Source: Streptomyces sp. Sge12
Lineage (GTDB): Bacteria; Actinomycetota; Actinomycetes; Streptomycetales; Streptomycetaceae
Assembly: GCF_002080455.1 (NCBI RefSeq)
Contig: NZ_CP020555.1
Coordinates: 1-64,000, forward strand
DNA length: 64,000 nt
Reading direction: 5' to 3'
Position numbers and translations under genes: made by a program
Part shown: positions 43,806-52,005 of the stretch, piece by piece
Position numbering within the stretch: the stretch's first letter is position 1
Layout: each line of letters begins with the position of its first letter
The notes under the pieces: generated by a model
Seen by the model: the letters and a program-made list of their open reading frames with translations, nothing else
What the model was told of the DNA's origin: nothing
Database searches by the model: none

Positions 43806-44462
43806 TCAGTCCCGTCCGACGATCCCGGCTTCCCAGGCGAGGACCGCGGCCTGGATCCGATACTCCAGTCCAAGTCGTTGGACCAGGCGCGAGACGTGTG
43901 TCTTCACACGGGTGATGGACAGACGGCACTCATCGGCGATCCGCTGGTTGGTGTGCCCGCCACCGATGAGGGCCAGCATCTGCCGCTCCTCGTCCGTGAG
44001 GTCGCCGATCCTCCCCAGCAGATCATGGGAGCCCGTGGAAGGACGGCCTCGAGTCAGCGTCTGCATGATCCTCGGGTCCAGGACGATGCCGCCGGCAGCC
44101 ACGATCCGCACTGCGTGAGCCAGCTCGTCAGGGCCGCAGTCCTGCACGACGAAGCCCGAGGCTCCGGCGCGGAGCACCTCAAGGACCCTCCCGTCCGGGC
44201 TGGAGGTGGTCACCGCGAGAACCTTCGGGGGGAAGCCGAGCCCCAACAGCTGACCGGTGGCCTCGACCGCCCCCTGGCCGGGAAGGGACACGTCCATGAT
44301 CACGACATCGGGCCGGTACTCCTTGGCGGCTTTGACGGCCTCCACCGCATCAGCTGCTTCACCCACCACCACCATCGCATCGACGGCTTCCAGTACCGGC
44401 CGCAGGCCGGACCGGTCATGACTTTCGACGATCAAGACGCGACTCACACGCTTTCCTTTCAT
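43806..44462 (-). CDS. NarL/FixJ-type response regulator, atypical receiver
   Basis: A 218-aa protein. The receiver spans 6-122 with the phospho-acceptor Asp57 (RPDVVIMDVSLPGQ). The usual acidic pair is Glu13-Ser14 (LIVESHD) and the conserved Lys is Gln107 (GFVVQDCG), so phosphorylation-dependent switching is doubtful. The LuxR-type helix-turn-helix at 154-212 has LTDEERQMLALIGGGHTNQR and ITRVKTHVSRLVQRLGL. No histidine kinase gene is adjacent, making it an orphan regulator. The start may instead be the GTG at 44447, which has AAAGGAAAG before it. No target is evident. Confidence 0.85.
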   Translation of the reverse strand: MKGKRVSRVLIVESHDRSGLRPVLEAVDAMVVVGEAADAVEAVKAAKEYRPDVVIMDVSLPGQGAVEATGQLLGLGFPPKVLAVTTSSPDGRVLEVLRAGASGFVVQDCGPDELAHAVRIVAAGGIVLDPRIMQTLTRGRPSTGSHDLLGRIGDLTDEERQMLALIGGGHTNQRIADECRLSITRVKTHVSRLVQRLGLEYRIQAAVLAWEAGIVGRD

Positions 44463-45173
44463 CCCGGCGTTGCGACGCCGCTGCGAGTTGGCGCCGTGAC
44501 CAGTACCCCCCGCGGCACCCGGCGTACCGGCCTGGACCGACTACAACGCCCCCGGCCCAACCGACTCGCTCAGCCCGGCGACCGGGTGTGGCAGCGGAAC
44601 AGCACAGCCGGCCCCTGCGCCCCGGTGCAGCCGCAGGCGTGAGCGTGTCGCCCGCCCGGCACAACCTCCCCCGTGCCCGGCGCGCAGCGCGGGTTCCGAC
44701 CGGCTGAAGCGGTCACGGCCGGGTCCCGCCACCGGAACCGGATGGCGCCACGGACTCCCCGCACGCCCCGTCCCCCGTCCTCTCCAGTGCGGCTGTGGAT
44801 CACAGGACGGAGCTCCTGGACGCGGTGCGCACCGCTCTTCGCGAAGCGGGGTTCGATCCGCGCAGGCCCCCACCACCGGCGTGAGAGCACCGCAGCACCG
44901 ATCGCTGTGTCCTTTGCCCGGTGCCGTCACAGCCCTCGAGCACGTACCCCGTCAGGCGGGCGAGAGCGGGCGGGTGTCGGTCGGCGCAACCGGCCGGGAG
45001 CTGCGTACCCGGACCGGGGCGTCCAGGAACGCCGCACGGTGAACAGCCCCAGCGCGATGAGGTGGCTCGACCGCATCGGGTCAGGAAGCGCTGAGCCGGG
45101 CTCGCCCGTCCGCCGTTGATCCGGTGCTGGTAGGGAGCTGATCGGGTTCGACCATCAGGGGCGTGACGTCGTG
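44463..45173. other. gene-free stretch
   Basis: A plus-strand gene end, VDHRTELLDAVRTALREAGF then DPRRPPPPA, stops at about 44883 and may be a remnant. Otherwise no supported gene. The right end holds the clpP3 promoter region. Confidence 0.4.
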
Positions 45174-45203
45174 TCCGCCCGTGGCGGATCTGCCGGGGGC
45201 AGA
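45174..45203. promoter_or_regulatory. two tandem PopR boxes
   Basis: TCCGCC-CGT-GGCGGA (45174-45188) is followed directly by TCTGCC-GGG-GGCAGA (45189-45203). The second equals the published PopR recognition pattern TCTGCC-N3-GGCAGA as I recall it; the first is a one-base-per-arm variant. They lie 72-101 bp upstream of clpP3, and popR is in the same locus. Confidence 0.8.
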
Positions 45204-45274
45204 GGAACGGCGTTCGGGGGGTTCCCCGGGTCAAGAGTGGAGTCGACGGCATCCCCCCTCGACAAGGAGAAGAG

Positions 45275-45913
45275 ATGACTCCCCTCACCATGTTCGCGCC
45301 CCGCGCGGAGGAGGGCGACAAACAGCCCGGCCGCTTCGACGACCACCTCGCGGCACGGCTGCTCGACCAGCGGATCGTTCTCCTCGGCACCCAGGTCGAC
45401 GAGGTGTCGGCCAACCGGGTGTGCGCGCAGCTGCTGCTGCTGTCGGCGCAGGACCCGCGTTCCGACATCGGCCTGTACGTCAACAGCCCCGGCGGGTCGG
45501 TCACCGCGGGTCTCGCCATCTACGACACGATGCGGCTCATCCCGAACGACGTCTCGACGCTGGCGATGGGCTTCGCCGCCAGCATGGGCCAGTTCCTGCT
45601 CACCGTGGGGGCGCCCGGAAAGCGGTTCGCGCTGCCGAACGCGCGGATCATGATGCATCAGCCCTCGGCGGGCATCGGCGGCACCGCCGCGGACATCGAG
45701 ATCCAGGCGGAGAACCTCCAGTTCACCAAGAAGGCCGTCGAGCGGATCACCGCCCAGCACACCGGGCAGAGCGTGGAGACGATCGCGCGGGACGGCGACC
45801 GGGACCGCTGGTTCACGGCCGAACAGGCCAGGGAGTACGGGATGGTGGACCGGGTGGTGGAGTCGCTCGCCGACATCCGCCCGGCCACGCCGCGCCGACG
45901 GACGGGGCTGTGA
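45275..45913 (+). CDS. clpP3: ClpP3 protease subunit
   Basis: A 212-aa serine peptidase of the Clp family. The catalytic Ser103 is in [12 protein letters not shown], His128 in IMMHQPSAG, and the Asp in the region [20 protein letters not shown]. The N-terminal handle and the [10 protein letters not shown] motif are intact, so it should be active within a heteromeric ClpP chamber with ClpP4 and a ClpX/ClpC partner encoded elsewhere. It forms an operon with clpP4 (one base between stop and start). In Streptomyces the clpP3P4 pair is a back-up, normally silent until ClpP1P2 fails and PopR accumulates; the boxes at 45174-45203 fit this. Confidence 0.93.
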   Translation: MTPLTMFAPRAEEGDKQPGRFDDHLAARLLDQRIVLLGTQVDEVSANRVCAQLLLLSAQDPRSDIGLYVNSPGGSVTAGLAIYDTMRLIPNDVSTLAMGFAASMGQFLLTVGAPGKRFALPNARIMMHQPSAGIGGTAADIEIQAENLQFTKKAVERITAQHTGQSVETIARDGDRDRWFTAEQAREYGMVDRVVESLADIRPATPRRRTGL

Positions 45914-45914
45914 C

Positions 45915-46517
45915 ATGGGGTCGTACACGGTTCCCTACGTGATCGAGCGGACCGCGCAGGGCGAGCGGTCCTACGACGTGTTCAGCCGGCTGCTGAACGA
46001 GCGGATCATCTTCCTCGGCACCGAGATCGACGACGGGGTCGCCAACGTGGTCATCGCGCAGCTCCTGCACCTGGAGTCGGCGAGCCCGGAGCAGGAGATC
46101 TCGATCTATCTCAACTCGCCGGGTGGATCGTTCACTTCGCTGATGGCGATCTACGACACGATGACGTTCGTGCAGGCGCCGATCTCCACCTTCTGCGTCG
46201 GTCAGGCGGCGTCGACGGCGGCGGTGCTGCTGGCGGGCGGAGATCCCGGGCGACGGTTCGTGCTCCGGCACGCGCGGGTGCTGCTCGGCCAGCCAGCCAG
46301 CGGCGGCCGGCAGGGGACGGTCTCCGATCTCAGCCTCGCGGCCAAGGAGATGGTCCGTATCCGCTCGCAGGTGGAGGAGGTCCTGTCCCGGCACACGCAC
46401 CACGACGTGGCGACGCTGCGCGCGGACATGGACCGGGAGAAGGTGTTCACCGCCGAGGAGGCCGTGGCCTACGGGCTCGCCGACGAGGTGCTGAGCCGAC
46501 GGTTCGCGTTCGTCTGA
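45915..46517 (+). CDS. clpP4: ClpP4 subunit, catalytic His absent
   Basis: A 200-aa ClpP homologue co-transcribed with clpP3. Oligomerisation motifs are kept ([20 protein letters not shown]) and Ser100 is in [13 protein letters not shown], but the position of the catalytic His is Gly125 ([12 protein letters not shown]). Without His the subunit should not cleave by itself, so it probably has a structural or adaptor-docking role in mixed ClpP3-ClpP4 rings. The C-terminal [14 protein letters not shown] is normal. Whether all Streptomyces ClpP4 proteins share the change would show whether it is ancestral; I believe it is conserved but cannot check. Confidence 0.9.
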   Translation: MGSYTVPYVIERTAQGERSYDVFSRLLNERIIFLGTEIDDGVANVVIAQLLHLESASPEQEISIYLNSPGGSFTSLMAIYDTMTFVQAPISTFCVGQAASTAAVLLAGGDPGRRFVLRHARVLLGQPASGGRQGTVSDLSLAAKEMVRIRSQVEEVLSRHTHHDVATLRADMDREKVFTAEEAVAYGLADEVLSRRFAFV

Positions 46518-46551
46518 GCCCGCTCGGCCGTGGCCGGCGGGGCGGCGGGGC

Positions 46552-46589
46552 GGCCGGTACGGCGGGGGCGCGCCCCCGTCGTACCGGCC
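46552..46589. terminator. bidirectional terminator between clpP4 and popR
   Basis: A 38-nt hairpin: GGCCGGTACGGCGGGGGCG folds onto CGCCCCCGTCGTACCGGCC with one G-T pair. It lies between two convergent stops. Confidence 0.85.
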
Positions 46590-46619
46590 GGCGGCCCGGT
46601 CCGGAGCAGTCCGGTCCGG

Positions 46620-47042
46620 TCAGGCGGCGAGGCAGAGGCCGTCGTACTGCGCCGTGGGTGACGTGCGGCCCCGGACCATCCGGCTCCGGGCGTGGAGGGC
46701 CAGCTCGTCACCGGCGCGCAGGAGCAGGTCGGCGAGGCCGAGTCCGAGGGCCTGGGCGGCGGCCGCGAGCACCTCGGAGGATGCCTCCTTGCGTCCGCGC
46801 TCCACCTCCGACAGGTACGGCATCGAGATCCGGGCCGCCTCCGAGACGTCCTTCAGCGTGCGTTCCTGGGCGAGCCGCTCGCGCCGCAGCACGTCGCCGA
46901 CGAGGTGACGCCACAGGGGCTCCCTCGGCGGTGGACCCCCCACGGGTCGTCGCGGGGCGCCGGCCGGCCCGCCGGAACCGGGCGCCGGGGCTTGCGGGCG
47001 CAGGGGGATGACGCGGGACTCGTTCGGCGCATGAGTGCTCAC
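46620..47042 (-). CDS. popR: PopR, XRE-type activator of clpP3P4
   Basis: A 140-aa protein; GTG at 47042 after AGGGTGAGGGG. A disordered Pro-rich N-terminus (residues 1-45) precedes a helix-turn-helix at 58-115: LAQERTLKDVSEAARISMPY, then LSEVERGRKEASSEVLAAAA. The C-terminus ends in CLAA; in S. lividans the last two alanines of PopR are needed for degradation by ClpP1P2, and this end fits that signal. PopR activates clpP3P4 by binding TCTGCC-N3-GGCAGA. It is convergent with clpP4. Confidence 0.88.
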   Translation of the reverse strand: MSTHAPNESRVIPLRPQAPAPGSGGPAGAPRRPVGGPPPREPLWRHLVGDVLRRERLAQERTLKDVSEAARISMPYLSEVERGRKEASSEVLAAAAQALGLGLADLLLRAGDELALHARSRMVRGRTSPTAQYDGLCLAA

Positions 47043-47388
47043 CCCCCTCACCCTAGGGATCCGGGGCGCGGGGGGAAGGGAGTGGCCTTCTGCCCTGGGT
47101 GAAGCCCGCCGGTGCCTGGGGGTGGGGGGTGGGGCGGGTCCGGCGCCAGAGCGTGTCCGCAACGCCCGGAAGGAACCGGACAGCCGACCGGGCATACGGC
47201 TCAACTCCGCCGGCACTCCCCCGCAGACCGTCAGTGGGCGTAGTACCGACTGAGGTCCTTGACTGACGCAGCGAACACGCCGTGAAGTTCCGCGGTCCCT
47301 GTCCCGGTCCCGGCGGCCGTCGGTCTGCGCGTCCGGGTGGCCGCGGCGGTACGGGAGGCTCGGTGGAGATGTTGTGCACCGGGGCTTG
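47043..47388. other. gene-free stretch
   Basis: A minus-strand tail LHGVFAASVKDLSRYYAH with a stop at 47231 looks coding-like, but no gene precedes it in frame. Otherwise nothing is supported. Confidence 0.4.
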
Positions 47389-48486
47389 TCACTCGGCGCT
47401 GAGTCGGCCGCTGATCCATTCGAGGGCCGGCGGGATCTCGCGGTTCCAGGTGTTGAAGCTGTGTCCTCCGCGGTCGAGCGTGATCGACGAGACGCGGGCC
47501 GGGGCCTTGACCGCCTTGATGAACTGCTGGGTCGGTTTGTAGTTCTCCTCGCCCTGCAGCGAGGTCGTCACGAGGAACGAGGATGCGGCCTGTGGCCGGT
47601 TGGCGAGATGCCACAGCAGGTCGGATCGTTTCTCCTCGTCCTTGTCGCCGTGGAAGAGGTCGCCGGAGTCCTGGTCGATCTCCGGCTTGTAGTCCGCCGA
47701 AAGGCCCACGCCGGCCGCGTAGGTCTCCGGGTGCTGCACCGTCATCTTCAGGGCGCAGTAGCCGCCGGTCGAATCGCCGATGATGCCCCAGCTCCGCGCC
47801 GGGGTGCCGGCGCGGTACGTGCTCGATATGGCCCGGGGGACGTCCGTACCGAAGAAGGTCTCGCTCTGCGGGCCGCCGCCGCGGACGTCGATGCACTGGG
47901 TGTTCTCGGCCGAGACGGTGGGCCGCATCATCACCAGGATCATCGGCTGCGCCTTCTTCTCCTTGGCCAGGGTCCAGGCCGTCTTCGGGTAGCGCAGCCC
48001 CTTCAGCAGGTTCTCCGCCGTGCCCGGGTAGCCCGTCAGGACCACGGCCGCGGGGAACCTCCGCTGCTCGTTGCCCTTGTGGAAGTACTCCGGCGGCAGG
48101 TAGACGTAGGCCTGGGCAGCGCTCCCGGAACGCTCCCCGTGCAGGGTGACCTTCTCGATCACGCCGCTCACCAGGGGGTTGCCGCCGCCGGGCACGTTGG
48201 GAGCCTGCCGTCCCAGCACCTCCACGGCCACCCCGCCGCGCACGGCCTCCTGGCGTGCACGTCCGGCCAGGTCGGCCCAGGACCCGTAGATCAGCAGGCT
48301 GCGGTTGGCCGCGAGGGCGACCGAGGCGAACAGGAACGCCTGCACGAGGACGATCAGCCCCATGCGCCCGAGCACCCGTGTCCGGCTCCTCCGTGCCAGC
48401 CTCGGCCAGAGCCACACGGTGACCGTGAAAGCCAGTGCCGTGCACAGCACGGCGCACACGAGGAGCTCACTACTTGTCAGACCCAT
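47389..48486 (-). CDS. membrane-anchored alpha/beta-hydrolase (esterase D-like)
   Basis: A 365-aa protein from the ATG at 48486 (MGLTSSELLV). Two N-terminal transmembrane segments (LLVCAVLCTALAFTVTVWLW and GLIVLVQAFLFASVALAANR) anchor it. The extracytoplasmic domain has AQAYVYLPPEYFHKG, the nucleophile motif GIIGDSTGGYCALKM (Ser in GDSTGG), and a C-terminal His in LDRGGHSFNTW, as in the putative esterase/mycolyltransferase-like family (PF00756). Substrate unknown. An upstream in-frame extension to 48546 is less likely. It stands alone. Confidence 0.85.
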   Translation of the reverse strand: MGLTSSELLVCAVLCTALAFTVTVWLWPRLARRSRTRVLGRMGLIVLVQAFLFASVALAANRSLLIYGSWADLAGRARQEAVRGGVAVEVLGRQAPNVPGGGNPLVSGVIEKVTLHGERSGSAAQAYVYLPPEYFHKGNEQRRFPAAVVLTGYPGTAENLLKGLRYPKTAWTLAKEKKAQPMILVMMRPTVSAENTQCIDVRGGGPQSETFFGTDVPRAISSTYRAGTPARSWGIIGDSTGGYCALKMTVQHPETYAAGVGLSADYKPEIDQDSGDLFHGDKDEEKRSDLLWHLANRPQAASSFLVTTSLQGEENYKPTQQFIKAVKAPARVSSITLDRGGHSFNTWNREIPPALEWISGRLSAE

Positions 48487-48660
48487 GGAACAGCGGAACC
48501 CTCTGCGACGTCTCGGTCTGGACGCACCGGTCCAGAGCACCGCCAACCGGTGCGCATCAGGCTAGAGAGGTACCGGGGCGAAAGCGTTCCACCGACTCCG
48601 GCCCCGGGCGGGCGCGGCTGGGCTCTGCTCCGGCGGGCGGGGCGCTGTGGGGCGGTGGCG

Positions 48661-49251
48661 TTATCCGTCCTGCGCGGTCAGGAGCATGATCTGGGCTTTG
48701 GAGCGGGTGGTGCCGAGGGCGGTGGCCAGTGTTTGGGCGGAGGTGTCGTCGTCGCGCAGGGCGCCGGCGGCCTCGCGGCCCACCAGGGTGGCGATCCGCT
48801 CCAGCATGCCGGCGGCGCGCAGCGCGGCGAGGGGTGAGTCCGCGGCGGTGGCGGTCAGTTGCTCGGCGGTCCGGGCCAGGAGGGCGGTCAGCGGTTCGGG
48901 CAGCGGTACCGCGTTGTCGCGGACGACGGACAGGTGCGCAGTCCAGTCGGCGAGCGGTCCGGTGAGGTCGACGTCCGCGTCGTAGAGGGGTTGGTCGCCG
49001 ATCGTGTTCCAGTGCAGGGGGTACTGGGCCGGGCCGCGCCATCCGCAGGCGCACACCGCCCGGAGGGCCTCGGCGCGCGGGCGGCGGGCCCGGCCGTCGT
49101 AGGCCGACCAGTGGGTGGTCGACGGCACGTCCGGACCGCTGCCGACGTCGAAGTACACCGGGCCCGGCTCGCTGCCGCCGACCAGTACGCCTACCGCGCC
49201 CGCGTGCGCGTCCCCGAAATCCACCGTCCACCAGTCCCAGTCCACCGGCAT
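48661..49251 (-). CDS. hypothetical protein with decayed paralogue
   Basis: A 196-aa protein; ATG at 49251 with GAGAGGGGCGG upstream. The first half is beta-rich and Trp-containing (MPVDWDWWTVDFGDAHAGAV, then GPVYFDVGSGPDVPSTTHWS), with CACGW giving two cysteines. The second half is helical (LTALLARTAEQLTATAADSP, then TLATALGTTRSKAQIMLLTA); the latter looks like a small DNA- or protein-binding helix pair. Such proteins are widespread in Streptomyces subtelomeric regions. A broken copy lies at 39112-39533 beside the dead tpg. Function unknown. Confidence 0.7.
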   Translation of the reverse strand: MPVDWDWWTVDFGDAHAGAVGVLVGGSEPGPVYFDVGSGPDVPSTTHWSAYDGRARRPRAEALRAVCACGWRGPAQYPLHWNTIGDQPLYDADVDLTGPLADWTAHLSVVRDNAVPLPEPLTALLARTAEQLTATAADSPLAALRAAGMLERIATLVGREAAGALRDDDTSAQTLATALGTTRSKAQIMLLTAQDG

Positions 49252-49405
49252 CACCGCCCCTCTCGCAGGTCCCCGCCGACGGGCCGGAGGGGATCCGTCT
49301 GCGACCCTGCCCCGGCGGCGCAGGCCCCCACACCTGAACGGCCGCAACAACGGCAGCAGTTGGAGTTGCGCCTGTGCTCGGCATCTCGCGGGCCCGGCGG
49401 ACGTG

Positions 49406-49441
49406 GCCGGGCCCCGACCCGGTGGAGGCGGTCGGGGCCCG
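49406..49441. terminator. 13-bp perfect stem hairpin
   Basis: CCGGGCCCCGACC pairs with GGTCGGGGCCCGG around a 10-nt loop, 27 bp past the CsbD stop on the minus strand. Confidence 0.8.
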
Positions 49442-49468
49442 GGGGCAGTGGCGAGCCGGGGGCGCGGC

Positions 49469-49642
49469 TCAGTGGCGGAAGGTGTCCTTGATGTCTTCCT
49501 TGGCCTGGCGGGCGTTGCCCTTGGCCTGGTCCGCGTGGCCTTCGGCGGTCATGCGCTCGTTTCCGACGGCGCGGCCGAGGGTCTTCTTCGCCTTGCCCTT
49601 GGCCTGCTCGGCGTGGGCCTTGCTCTTCTCCGTGCCCGACAT
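49469..49642 (-). CDS. CsbD-family stress protein
   Basis: A 57-aa protein with AGGAGG upstream of the ATG: MSGTEKSKAHAEQAKGKAKK, then VGNERMTAEGHADQAKGNAR, then QAKEDIKDTFRH. The repeated AEQAKGK / ADQAKGN pattern is that of CsbD-like proteins, small hydrophilic proteins induced in general stress (sigma-B-type) responses. A sigma-B-like promoter is plausible but not identified. It shares strand with the small membrane protein at 49736, but 93 bp and no overlap separate them. Confidence 0.85.
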   Translation of the reverse strand: MSGTEKSKAHAEQAKGKAKKTLGRAVGNERMTAEGHADQAKGNARQAKEDIKDTFRH

Positions 49643-49735
49643 GGGGACCTCCTCGTGATGTACCGGATTGGTCGTGAACGCTCTCCTGCTCGCGATCGCT
49701 GCCCGTAAACCCGCGGCGTGCGGGCCGGTTGCCCG

Positions 49736-49918
49736 TCAGCGTCTGCGGCCCCATCCGCGGGCGGGGCGCGCGCCGCCGATGCCGGCGACGTGCAGGGCGA
49801 GTACCGCGAGACCGATCAGCATGAAGTTGGTGGAGCTCAGGACGTCGTTGGTGGCGATGTCGGCCGCGTTGATGAGGAAGGCGATGAAGAACAGGACTGC
49901 GGCGGCTATGCCCAGCAT
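49736..49918 (-). CDS. small two-TM membrane protein
   Basis: A 60-aa protein; ATG at 49918 with AAAGGAG. Two transmembrane segments, MLGIAAAVLFFIAFLINAAD and TNFMLIGLAVLALHVAGIG, and a basic tail. Proteins of this kind are common in Streptomyces next to csbD and other stress genes. Function unknown. A longer in-frame extension upstream (to 50113) is rejected because of the ribosome-binding site. Confidence 0.7.
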   Translation of the reverse strand: MLGIAAAVLFFIAFLINAADIATNDVLSSTNFMLIGLAVLALHVAGIGGARPARGWGRRR

Positions 49919-50146
49919 GGTCGGGCTCCTTTCGGTCGGTGCCGACCATGTGCCCCGTGCGGGCCGGACCATGTGCTGCCGGTTGCGTTGCGGCGTGGGT
50001 GTCACGGCGGAGTGGAGGCCGTGGGCCGGCAGCGTGGCGGGGAGAGCACCGGTTTCGGAATCTCCGATTCCGGGGACGGTGTCCCAGCATCTGCGTGATT
50101 GTTCCCGCGCCATGACGGCGCCTGACGCGACAGCCGAGGAAGAACC

Positions 50147-50923
50147 ATGGGTGGGAAGAGCAGACGCCGGACGACCGCGCCGGCCGCACTGGTCGCAGTG
50201 GCCGCCCTGGTGCTGGCGGCTGCGCCCTCGGCCGGCGCCGGGCCCCGGACCGGAACCGGGACCGGGACCGCGCCGTCGCCGGCGGCCGCGGGCGCGGGCG
50301 CGGGCGCGGGCGCGCGGCAGGGTGCCTCGGACGCCTCACCGACGCCGCCCGTGCCCCGGCTCCCCCGCGACTTCCGCGGCAAGGGCAAGTGGATCGTCCG
50401 GGACCTGGACATCACGGTGCCGTTCACCTGGGAGGGGAGGGACGGCGACAGCCAGATGACCGCCGGGGGGCCGCAGTACCCGATCTGGTTCACCAACCTG
50501 ATCTACCGCGACACGCTCTACACGCTGACGTACAAATGGCCCGGTCTGGACGAGCATCCCTGCTCACGCATCCCGGGCTTCAACCTGGAGGCGCTGAACG
50601 AGGGGTTCGAGAACGCCCGGTTCGTCGGGCCCGAGACCCTGCGGAGCACCCCGCAGCGGCGCGTGAACCACTGGAGGGTGGGGGTGGTACTCCCCCAGCT
50701 GCCTCCCGGGAACCACCCGCGTCTGCCGCTCGCGCTCGGCGACATCTACGTCGACGAGGACAACCGGGGCACCTTCTGGCAGGTGCTGCAGTTCGGTGTC
50801 CAGAACCTCTACGACCCCGAGCTGGACGAGTGGCTCGTCATGGACACCTTCGAGCACCGGCCCGGGACCGTGGCGCTTCCCCGGCGGTGCGAGCCGCCCC
50901 GGCCGCCCGACGGCGCGTGGTGA
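50147..50923 (+). CDS. secreted hypothetical protein
   Basis: A 258-aa precursor. The signal peptide APAALVAVAALVLAAAPSAG is followed by a low-complexity Gly/Ala/Thr linker (residues 30-65) and a single soluble domain: FRGKGKWIVRDLDITVPFTW, then PQYPIWFTNLIYRDTLYTLT, then LGDIYVDEDNRGTFWQVLQF. Cysteines are at PCSRI and RRCEP. Exported, function unknown. Purine-rich leader (GAGGAAGAACC) precedes the ATG. Confidence 0.7.
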   Translation: MGGKSRRRTTAPAALVAVAALVLAAAPSAGAGPRTGTGTGTAPSPAAAGAGAGAGARQGASDASPTPPVPRLPRDFRGKGKWIVRDLDITVPFTWEGRDGDSQMTAGGPQYPIWFTNLIYRDTLYTLTYKWPGLDEHPCSRIPGFNLEALNEGFENARFVGPETLRSTPQRRVNHWRVGVVLPQLPPGNHPRLPLALGDIYVDEDNRGTFWQVLQFGVQNLYDPELDEWLVMDTFEHRPGTVALPRRCEPPRPPDGAW

Positions 50924-51019
50924 AGCCGCCCGGTGCGACCGGGCGCTGTCGGGCCGTCACCGGATCGGGCCGCGGTATCGCGTTCGCCCGGCGCCCGGCC
51001 GACACCGTACGGTCTGCGC

Positions 51020-51338
51020 ATGACCAGGACCACGCCCCGTAGACCGGTGTCCGTGGCGGCCGTGTTCCCGGAGCCGGCCCCCTACCGGGGTCGCACGACC
51101 CGTCTGCACCCCCGGCCGGGACGGCCCGGCAGGCACGACAGCCATGTCGGCGGGCCGATGCTGTGGCCGTACGGCGAGCCGTGGCCGATCTGCCGCGAGC
51201 CCCACCGCCGCGGGAGCGAAGGGTATGCGCCGGACGGGCCGGTGCCGTTCGTGGGGCTCGCCCAGCCGTGACCGGGACCTGCACGTCTTCACCTGCCCGG
51301 CAGATCCCCGGCACACGCCCCGATGGGTGCTCTCCTGA
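51020..51338 (+). pseudogene. DUF1963-like gene with internal deletion
   Basis: The start, PAPYRGRTTRLHPRPGRPGR then SHVGGPMLWPYGEPWPICRE, is typical of DUF1963-like Streptomyces proteins, and the end DLHVFTCPADPRHTPRWVLS in another frame is their C-terminus. The middle 200 or so residues are missing and the two ends are joined out of frame, so it is a deletion pseudogene. Confidence 0.7.
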
Positions 51339-51388
51339 GCCGTGTCGGCAGCCGGGCCCGGTGGGATGCGGCGCGTGGCGCACGCCGT

Positions 51389-51736
51389 TCAGGGTGCGGG
51401 CAGGCGGCGGGCGGTGAGTCTGCCGTCGGGGGTGAGGGTGAAGACGGTGGGCTGCATCGTGCTGGTCGTGCGGGCCGTCTTCCCGTAGGCGTGCAGGGTG
51501 AGGTCCTCGGCCTTCCCGAAGTGGATGTCGGCCTGGGCCGCGTCGCCCCAGGTGTTGACCCGTACGTGCGCCGACCAGCCCTCGATGCCCCCGTCGGTCC
51601 AGGGGCCCCAGCTGCGTTCGGGCAGGAGCCCGGGCGCGCGGCCCTCCCGGACCGCGACCACGGCCCCGGCCGACAGCAGCACCACGAGGACGGCGAGGAG
51701 GGCGAAGGTGCGGGTGCGACGGGACGGGGGCGGCAC
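51389..51736 (-). CDS. membrane-anchored small protein
   Basis: A 115-aa protein. The N-terminus MPPPSRRTRTFALLAVLVVL then LSAGAVVAV is a signal anchor; the remainder, WTDGGIEGWSAHVRVNTWGD and ADIHFGKAEDLTLHAYGKTA, is a beta-rich extracytoplasmic part, ending LPAP. No cysteine, so not a lipoprotein. Function unknown. It is alone on its strand. Confidence 0.6.
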   Translation of the reverse strand: MPPPSRRTRTFALLAVLVVLLSAGAVVAVREGRAPGLLPERSWGPWTDGGIEGWSAHVRVNTWGDAAQADIHFGKAEDLTLHAYGKTARTTSTMQPTVFTLTPDGRLTARRLPAP

Positions 51737-51943
51737 GGTGGTTCTCCTGTCGGACGGCCGGTCGCGACCGCCGGGGGCGGTCTTCGTCCGGGAAGAGGCG
51801 GACGGCCGCGGAGGCGTTCCCTCCGTCCGGCACGTGCCATGCGTCCGGCGTGTCGTTGCGGGCGGTCATCGGGACCCTGTCCCGGCGGTCGCCGGCGAGG
51901 CGCGTGTAACAAGCCGGTGCGGCGCGCCGGGGGGTGGGGACGG

Positions 51944-51984
51944 CCGAAGGCCCCCCGCCGTGTCGCACGGCGGGGGGCCTTCGG
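51944..51984. terminator. perfect 19-bp stem hairpin
   Basis: CCGAAGGCCCCCCGCCGTG and its exact complement flank a 3-nt loop, 22 bp beyond the stop of the XRE gene. The strongest terminator in the window. Confidence 0.9.
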
Positions 51985-52005
51985 GGACGGGGGGGGAGGT
52001 GGGTG

